Positions 57,235-64,000 of a stretch of 64,000 bases of DNA are shown here, piece after piece; positions within the stretch are counted from its first letter, which is position 1, and the number at the start of each line of letters is the position of its first letter. A program made the translations under genes and the position numbers. Under the pieces are notes generated by a model. That model saw only the letters and a program-made list of their open reading frames with translations. It made no database searches and had not been told where the DNA came from. Origin of the DNA: Voacanga thouarsii. Lineage: Eukaryota; Streptophyta; Magnoliopsida; Gentianales; Apocynaceae. The stretch spans positions 878,001 through 942,000 of the forward strand of contig JANUWF010001161.1 of NCBI GenBank assembly GCA_026120185.1, read 5' to 3'.

Positions 57235-58454
57235 ATGGCCCCCAAAGAACAGCACAACTGCATCTGCTGGTTCAAAGGCTGCTGATATCATGGAGATTGC
57301 TACAATTGTTGGCAAGGCTCTACAAGCTTCAAGCCAAGGCATGCTGATAAGAAGTAAGACTCGAGCTCTTTCACAAAGTGAGGCTCAAAACTTCAGCATT
57401 GTCTCATCACCTGCAACTGCAAAGTTGAAGCAAGATACTGCTTCTACAATGCGCAAGATGTCAACTTCGTTGGAGAAGACCAACATCTCCAAACAAGTTG
57501 ACCAAAGTTTAAGTACTGGCTCTGCGCCTCAATCCCCTCATGGGGACTTCAAATCCAAAGCTTCATCAAATGAAGATTCCACTGCTTCTTCTGTGGCACC
57601 GGTTATGATGACGGGCACACAAAATCTAGAAGAGCTACTTGCGCACCTCACGAAATTGGTGGAGGGACTCGCCAAACGCTCCCAAGAGCAAGATCTTACC
57701 ATCGCGCATCTCATCAATCGCTTTGAAAAGACTGGCGAAATGAGTCAAGCTCCTCTAAAGAGATCTGAAGTGCAAGAGGAAGTGGAAACTTCTAAGAAAT
57801 CACAAGATATTCAAATATCCTTCGAATGTATGATTCCTGTGGACCAGCTCAAAGACTTCATCATAGGCACGATTAAGGACAAGTATGAAGGAGGTAGTAA
57901 ATCCACCTTCACATATGCAAAGCCATATTCGCAAAGAATTGATGAAATGAGAATGCCAGCTGGATATCAGCCACCAAAGTTCCAACAATTTGATGGCAAA
58001 GGAAATCCCAAGCAGCACGTGGCTCACTTCATCGAGACATGCAACAATGCTGGAACTTATGGGGATCTACTAGTGAAGCAGTTTGTACGATCCCTCAAAG
58101 AAAATGCATTTAACTGGTACACCAATCTGGCACCGGGTTCCATCAACAGTTGGGAGCAACTTGAACAAGAGTTTCTCAACAGATTCTACAGCACTCGTAG
58201 AATCGTCAGTATGGTAGAACTCACCAACTCTCGTCAATGAAAAAACGAACCAGTGGTGGACTATATCAACAGATAGAGGAATTTGAACCTCAATTGTGGA
58301 GATTGTCTAAGTGAATCATCTACAATTGAGATGTGCATTCAAGGCATGCATTGGGGACTCCAGTATATCCTTAAAGGAATCATGCCAAAGACTTTTGAAG
58401 AATTGGCGACCCGCGCTCATGACATGGAATTGAGCATCGTCGCACATAGGGGTA
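57235..58454 (+). pseudogene. gag: Tat-type Ty3 Gag, first part
   Basis: The likely original start is the ATG at 57235 (MAPK...), but a C-run of five instead of four shifts the frame. The conserved frame reads from 57290 (ME IATIVGKALQ) to a TGA at 58238 and on through further stops. Domains: a Ser/Thr-rich N-terminus, a coiled-coil-like stretch (LEELLAHLTKLVEGL), AGYQPPKFQQFDGKGNP, HFIETCNNAGTYGDLLVKQFVRSL, and NWYTNLAPGSINSWEQLEQEF, the Retrotrans_gag capsid domain. After the stop: LNCGDCLSE and [17 protein letters not shown]. Cut at 58454 by a solo LTR. The open frame also extends upstream through PBS and LTR, but only by non-ATG start. Confidence 0.85.
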
Positions 58455-59904
58455 TGTTGGGATTCGTGGACTCCTAAACGCGGAAAACATCTACGAATCC
58501 CTCCCGAGGACCCAAGTAAACGATTAAGAAGATGTAAACGATTAAGAGTTACCTCTGGTTGCTGTAATCGAAATCCTTCGATTCTGGTTGCGCTCGTTGT
58601 ACGTTCGACCCGAACAATCACCGTACGCCGCAGTATGCGAACGTCCTCTACGGATACACACCGCGAACTCACTCGATACCCGGGGAGTGCTAGCGCCTAG
58701 GGTTTGAGAGGTTTTTTTTTTCCTTTCTCTGGTAGAGAATGGCACGAATGTTCTCAACCGGGAAAAATTGGACTATCGAAAGACGGCTAGGGTTTTCTTA
58801 AAAACCCTCGAACCTCTTAGAGTCCAACCCTAATCATATCTTATCATATTCTAATTTAAATTCAAATTAAATTAAAACCGATATGATAAGATTCTCGCCA
58901 TTATCTCGGTAATTTAACTAATTATTTTACCGAGTCGATTCTTATAACTGGATATCATCCGTATTCATCGAACCTGGTCACCGTAAAAATAACCTAACAA
59001 GTTCGCTTATTGTGTGACCCTATAGGTTCATTTAACACCGGTAGCGTGCCTAAATCGTATTTAAATGGCCCACAAGTTATAAGCGGTTTCTAGCAAAACA
59101 TTATAACTATCCAGGTTAAATGAAGATCGGTGATCTCTTTGAACCAAACCATAATTTTATATTTAGTCCCTTTGTCACACGATATCCAGATTAAGCATAA
59201 GGCACGGAGCATGTCATCCTTATTAAGCTTAATCAATTATTTCTTGATTTCATAGTAGACTGTTCAAACAAATGATATCAATATCTTAGATTGATATATT
59301 TGAGCACGGCCATGCATTTTTAACAATCTAACTTATCAAGGGGCCCATGGATATCTCTCCCATAACTGAGAGGGACAAATTCCTTCACAATCAATCATAT
59401 TCCTCTCCTTGATTTATTTTATATCCAACGTAGTCTAATTTATTATCTAGTTAAAGACAACTTTAGACAATGTCAAAATATAGAATTTATCAAGTAAGAA
59501 ACTATGATGAATTTAGGTCAAAGGACTTTCAATATTATTATGGCTAGAAAGTACTTATGACATATTCCATGAAGTACTCTCACAGTGGGTCATGTCCAAT
59601 ACAATGTTCTCTAACATTTATTTATGTCTTGACTCGATATCACAAATATCCATGGCCAGTAAAACATAGCCATCAAGTCACAAACATACTAATCTTAATT
59701 TATTATTATTCCAATAATAATAATCGATCAGGGACAGTTTTAGAATAGTCATTGTATTCATTGTAGGGTTTTACTATCAAGTCACGTACTTGATGACCAA
59801 CAAAACAAAATTCACTATTCATGGAAAGGAAAGCCTCATATTATTATATAAAACATAATGACAATTGTATAAGTACAAATTGACTCTAGGGCATATCCCC
59901 AACA
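58455..59904 (-). mobile_element. Solo copia LTR (1450 bp) with target-site duplication GGGTA
   Basis: On the minus strand it starts TGTTGGGGATATGCCC and ends CCACGAATCCCAACA. It is flanked by GGGTA at 58450-58454 and 59905-59909. It is the same family as the LTR at 61155-62682, in opposite orientation. It interrupts Tat gag; excision of LTR plus one GGGTA rejoins the frame. Confidence 0.95.
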
Positions 59905-61154
59905 GGGTAAGGCACCTGTCCAAGACCCCAAGAAAGGCAAAGAAAAACAAGATTTTAGAAAAGGGAGCAAACCTTTTTCTAAAATTGAAGCAAAGGAGTC
60001 CATGGCCATAGTCGCGGCTCCAATAAAAATTTCTTCAAAGGTAACTCAAAAGGTGACCAAGAGGATGGATCCTCCATAGGAAAGGAAAAAGGTAACCTTA
60101 GAAGAAATGCAGTCTAAGGAATATCCTTTTCTCGACTCTGATGTTTTTTCAATGTTCGATGAACTATTAGCTGCTAAAGCTATAGAGTTGCCGGAGGCCA
60201 AGCGCCCGAATGAAGTTAGACGAATAAAGGATCCCAACTACTGCAAGTACCGTCGGCTGATTGGTCATCCAATTGAGAAATGCTTTGTATTTAAGGACAA
60301 GAACATGCAGTTGGTCCGTGAAGGACATGTAGTCCTTGAAGAAGACAAAGCATCCGCAAATTTGACAACTGTTGGCATCCCTCCCATTGAACTCGATATT
60401 TTGGAGGTTAAATTTGGAAGTTTTGATCCTGTCAAGGTTGAAGTTGACAGACAAGTCCTTCCTACCAAAGTATATCAATAAGAAGTTGAAGAACCTTTTG
60501 TCCATGGCGAAGATGAAGGTTGGACCATTGTGACAAGAAGAAAGAAATGCACCAAAGCTTCAAGAGGTGGAGCTTCACTGGTTAGAAGCAGATTCACAAA
60601 GAAAAATGTGAAGAAGGTCAAAAGTAAGAAGACCAAATTTGCATCAACAGTGGATGATTCTTTCTGGAAGAAATCTCTGCCACCTCTCACACTAAAAGAC
60701 TTCATACTAAGGGAACTTGCTAAAGAGTTCAACATTGTTTCATGCTATGCCATACATGAGGAAAGCAAAGAAAACAATGATGAATGTATAAATGAAGGAG
60801 ACCTGGAGAGAATTGAAGCTTCAGCAGACCTTAGTAGCTATATGGCTGAGATCATATTTACTGACGATGACTTGCTACTTGGCACAACGCCTCACAATCA
60901 ATCGTTATTTGTGGCTGGCTACGTGCAAGAACAGTGGGTGAATAGGATACTGTTATACGGAGGATCGGCAATAAACATCTTACCTCTGCGAACATTAAGA
61001 GAGTTGGGCATTTCTATGGATGAGTTGTCCCAAAGTCACCTTATGATACAAGGTTTCAATCAAGGGGGCAACGAGCTAGTGGTACTCTTCGATTGGATAT
61101 ATTGATTGAAGATATGCTTTCAACTGCTCTTTTCCATGTTATTGATGCCAAGAC
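59905..61154 (+). pseudogene. gag-pol: Tat-type Ty3 Gag C-terminus and protease start
   Basis: After the solo LTR: APVQDPKKGKEKQDF, ESMAIVAAP, then a stop, and PNYCKYRRLIGHPIEKCF, the single-knuckle motif of Tat Gag (one His reads Arg). A stop follows LPTKVYQ, then GWTIVTRRKKC and a retropepsin region: EIIFTDDDLLLGTTPHNQSLFVAGYV and ILLYGGSAINILP. The catalytic Asp of the usual VDGGSAxNI is Tyr (TAC, 60956-60958), so the protease is dead. A frameshift at about 61085 precedes ALFHVIDAKT, where copia-5 enters (presumed target AAGAC, 61150-61154). The rest of pol is outside the window. Confidence 0.85.
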
Positions 61155-62682
61155 TATTGGGGATATGCCCTAGAGTCAATTTGTACTTATACTATTGTCA
61201 TTATATTTTATATAATAATATGAGGCTTTCCTTTCCATGAATAGTGAGTTTTGTTTTGTTGGTTATCAAGTACGTGACTTGATAGTAAAACCCTACAATG
61301 AATACAATGACTATTCTAAAACTGTCCCTGATCGATTATTATTATTGGAATAATAATAAATTAAGATTAGTATGTTTGTGACTTGATGGCTATGTTTTAC
61401 TGGCCATGGATATTTGTGATATCGAGTCAAGATATAAATAAATGTTAGAAAACATTGTATTGGACATGACCCACTGTGAGAGTACTTCATGGAATATGTC
61501 ATAAGTACTTTCTAGCCATAATAATATTGAAAGTCCTTCGACCTAAATTCATCATAGTTTCCTACATGATAAATTCTATATTTTGACATTGTCTAAAGTT
61601 GTCTTTAACCAGATAATAAATTAGACTACTGTTGGATATAGAATAAATCAAGGAAAGGAATATGATTGATTGTGAAGGAATTTGTCCCTCTCAGTTATGT
61701 GAGAGATATCCATGGGCCCCTTGATAAGTTAGACTGTTAAAAATGCAATGCCGTGCTCAAATATATCAATCTAAGATATTGATATCATTTGTTTGAACAG
61801 TCTACTATGAAATCAAGAAATAATTGATTAAGCTTAATAAGGATGACATGCTCCGTGCCTTATGCTTAATATGGATATCGTGTGACAAAATGACTAAATA
61901 TAAAATTACGGTTTGGTTCAAAGAGATCACCGATCTTCATTTAACCTGGATAGTTATAATGTTTTGTTAGAAACTGCTTATAACTTGTGGGCCATTTAAA
62001 TATGATTTAGGCACACTGCCAGTGTTAAATGAACTTATAGGGTCACACAATAAGCGAACTTGTTAAGTTGTTTTTCTGGTGACCAGGTTCGATGAATCTG
62101 GAAATATGTCTAAGTTAATCGTACTTAGAAAATTTACCAGATACAATGAATCTAGAAATATGTCCACATTCGATGTATCTGGATGATGTCCAGATTATAA
62201 GAATCTGACTCGATAAATTAATTAGTTAAATTACCAAGATAATTGCAGAATCTTATCATATCAGTCTTAATTTAATTTGAATTTAAATTAGAATATGATA
62301 AGATATTGTTAGGGTTAGACTCTAAGAGGTTCGGGGGTTTTTAAGAAAACCCTAGCCGTCTTTTCAATAGTCCAATTTTTTGGTTGAGAACATTCGTGCC
62401 ATTCTCTACCAGAAAAGAAAAAAAAACCTCTCAAACCCTAGGCGCTAGCACTCCCCGGGTATCGAGTGAGTTCGCGGTGTGTATCCGATAGAGGACGTTC
62501 TCATACTGCAGCGTCTGATGATTGTTCGGGTTGAACGTACAACAGCGCAATCAGAATCGAAGGATTTCGATTATAGCAACCAGAAGTAATTCTTAAACCT
62601 TAGATCTTCTTAATTGTTTACTTAGGTCCTCGGGAGGGATTCGTGGATGTTTTCCGCGTTTTGGAGTCCACGAATTCTAACA
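61155..62682 (+). mobile_element. copia-5 5' LTR (1528 bp)
   Basis: It starts TATTGGGGATATGCCC (TG mutated to TA) and ends GAATTCTAACA, followed by a PBS. It is the inverted, near-identical partner of the solo LTR 58455-59904; a 63-residue conceptual translation inside both differs at two positions. It has about 75 extra bp near 62095-62215 made of repeated CGATGAATCTGGAAATATGTC-like words. Confidence 0.92.
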
Positions 62683-62683
62683 A

Positions 62684-62695
62684 TGGTATCAGAGC
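62684..62695 (+). other. Primer-binding site of copia-5
   Basis: TGGTATCAGAGC, initiator tRNA-Met complement, one base after the LTR. Confidence 0.93.
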
Positions 62696-64000
62696 AACTT
62701 GCTAAACGATTAGGTTGATTCATCTGTGTTAATCGTATTGTTGAATACATGTATGATATGTATATATGAATTTAAATAGTATGTATCAGCATGTTCGCAT
62801 GATTATGATTTTAGAATACTTAGCATGCAGACTGCCTGAATTAGGTTTAATATGTGCGTCTTAGTCACCTGATCAAACCAGATTAGTTGCAGATTGTCTG
62901 TAAATTGGTTTGTTTTAATATGATATGGTATCGTAAGCATGCTATCCGTCGTTCTATATTTGCAAATTGTTTTTATTAATCGGCCATGATAATATGTTAT
63001 CTGTATAAATATGATTAAAAAAACGCATATTGTCTGTAATATGAATTTTCACGGCGATGGTTACTAAGGGGTCCGAACGTTAATTTGATTAATATTCGGA
63101 AATCGGAAGGTAAAATCTCATTCAATGAGAGAAGGAAAAATCATTTTTCCTTCCGGGGGCGCTGCCCCCTTGACCCCTACCCGCTGACCGGCCAGCGGGA
63201 CCTCCGCCAGGGGCGCTGCCCCTTGGACCCCCAACTAACTGTTCGTTATGTGTTATTCGTCAGTGTTTTTTATTGTAGTTGTGGATTATTTTGAATAGTG
63301 CATAGCATGGCCCGTTTTATCCCAATGTGATTGGCTGGTTACATTATGGTTATTTTAAGTTGTAATTTTTAAATACGGCCTGCGTGTCGTTTTTCATTGT
63401 TGTAAAATTGTACTACTTTCCTAGAATAGGAATTATTTTAATTTTACTATCCAATGTAAAAGAAGACGGCAGCCGACATTTACAACCAAGGAGGAGTATG
63501 CTCAAGGCATTAGAGAATGCTTAAGGAGTTCATATACCTAGATTGACCACCTTGATCTTCACTTTGCTCGTGATGATCAACATAGGTTATGGGCCATGCT
63601 ATGTCACTTTTATTTATGTCTTGCATGCATATTTGATATGTTTATTTCCTGCTTACTACAATCAATTTTTTTTTTAAAAAAAATAAGTGTTAAATGCCTT
63701 CCAAAATCAAACACTTGTTATTACTTGGATCATCATATGGTCATTCCTACCAAAGTAGGATGCTTTTGATTATCTGAGTGAGATAAGATGGAAAATAGTT
63801 TTCCATATGTTTGATATGGTTTGACTTAACTAGGCTATCAAAATGGTTTTGGACCCAGGGCATTTTATGAGATATTTTTAGCCGGGACATTTGATGTCTA
63901 TCTCATTTAAAATTAGAGTTTTATTTAATTATAAGATTAAAGCCAAAGCTTACTTATGATTAAAATAAAATATTTTTCCCCACTATGAAATATCAAAATG
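62696..64000 (+). mobile_element. copia-5 leader / start of internal region (runs off the window)
   Basis: An AT-rich leader with no gag recognised by 64000. A GC-rich island at 63150-63235 contains the inverted repeats GGGGGCGCTGCCCCC (63155-63169), CCGCTG-ACCGGC-CAGCGG (63181-63198) and GGGGCGCTGCCCC (63210-63222). A short open frame across the island (63085-63294) owes its repeated RCPLDP to these DNA repeats and is not taken as a gene. Confidence 0.7.

Noticed and set aside
57125..57289. Extension of the Tat gag frame through PBS into the LTR
   Set aside because: It begins at a TTG, would overlap the primer-binding site, and a one-base C-run shift better explains a start at the ATG at 57235.
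63085..63294. Short ORF with repeated RCPLDP
   Set aside because: The repeat comes from duplicated GC-rich hairpins in the leader; no conservation evidence for a peptide.

Overview
This is a stretch of plant nuclear DNA, almost certainly from an angiosperm and probably a eudicot; I cannot name the species. The evidence is dense nesting of plant-type Ty1/copia and Ty3 LTR retrotransposons, primer-binding sites matching plant initiator tRNA-Met, AT-rich spacers with long AT, CT and GTAT microsatellites, and a fructokinase fragment of plant type. I see no intact host gene. Every coding region carries stops, frameshifts or lost catalytic residues, apart from one short accessory frame.

Layout, 1-51321: the frame is a Ty3 chromovirus (Tekay/Del-like, 'family B') with unusually long LTRs (about 4.4 kb), arranged as LTR (8335-10338, right part only) - internal 1 (10339-36124) - LTR (36125-42263) - internal 2 (42264-49456) - LTR (49457-51321, truncated). 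The middle LTR is shared. Into this array went copia-1 (minus; 5' part at 4287-8334), copia-2 (minus; 11529-24795), and solo copia LTRs at 39348-41054 (duplication TTGTT) and 46075-47850 (duplication AGGCC). A third layer sits inside the copias: a Ty3 family-A LTR (1-4286) in the copia-1 gag, a complete solo family-A LTR (13684-18091, duplication AGTAA) splitting the copia-2 RNase H, and a Sirevirus-like copia-3 (24796 to about 32308) in the copia-2 5' LTR. A deletion near 32308 removed the 3' end of copia-3, the rest of the copia-2 LTR and part of the Ty3 gag, fusing copia-3 ORF3 to Ty3 gag DNA.

51322-56620 is older, low-complexity DNA with DNA-transposon relics: a Myb/SANT-like remnant (51330-52040), a 1.17-kb Mutator-like element with roughly 210-bp terminal inverted repeats that captured a fructokinase fragment (a Pack-MULE, 54197-55366), and a PIF/Harbinger transposase scrap (about 56005-56155).

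56621-61154 is the 5' part of a Tat-type Ty3 element (LTR, PBS, gag, start of protease). It is interrupted by a minus-strand solo copia LTR (58455-59904, duplication GGGTA) and cut by a plus-strand copia of the same family (copia-5, 61155 to beyond 64000). Those two LTRs form a large inverted repeat.

Most interesting: both family-B internal regions carry, between PBS and gag, a small acidic ORF with three SUMO-interaction-like motifs. The long LTRs also hold a conserved tRNA-like A/B-box segment and a hairpin with a compensatory base-pair change.
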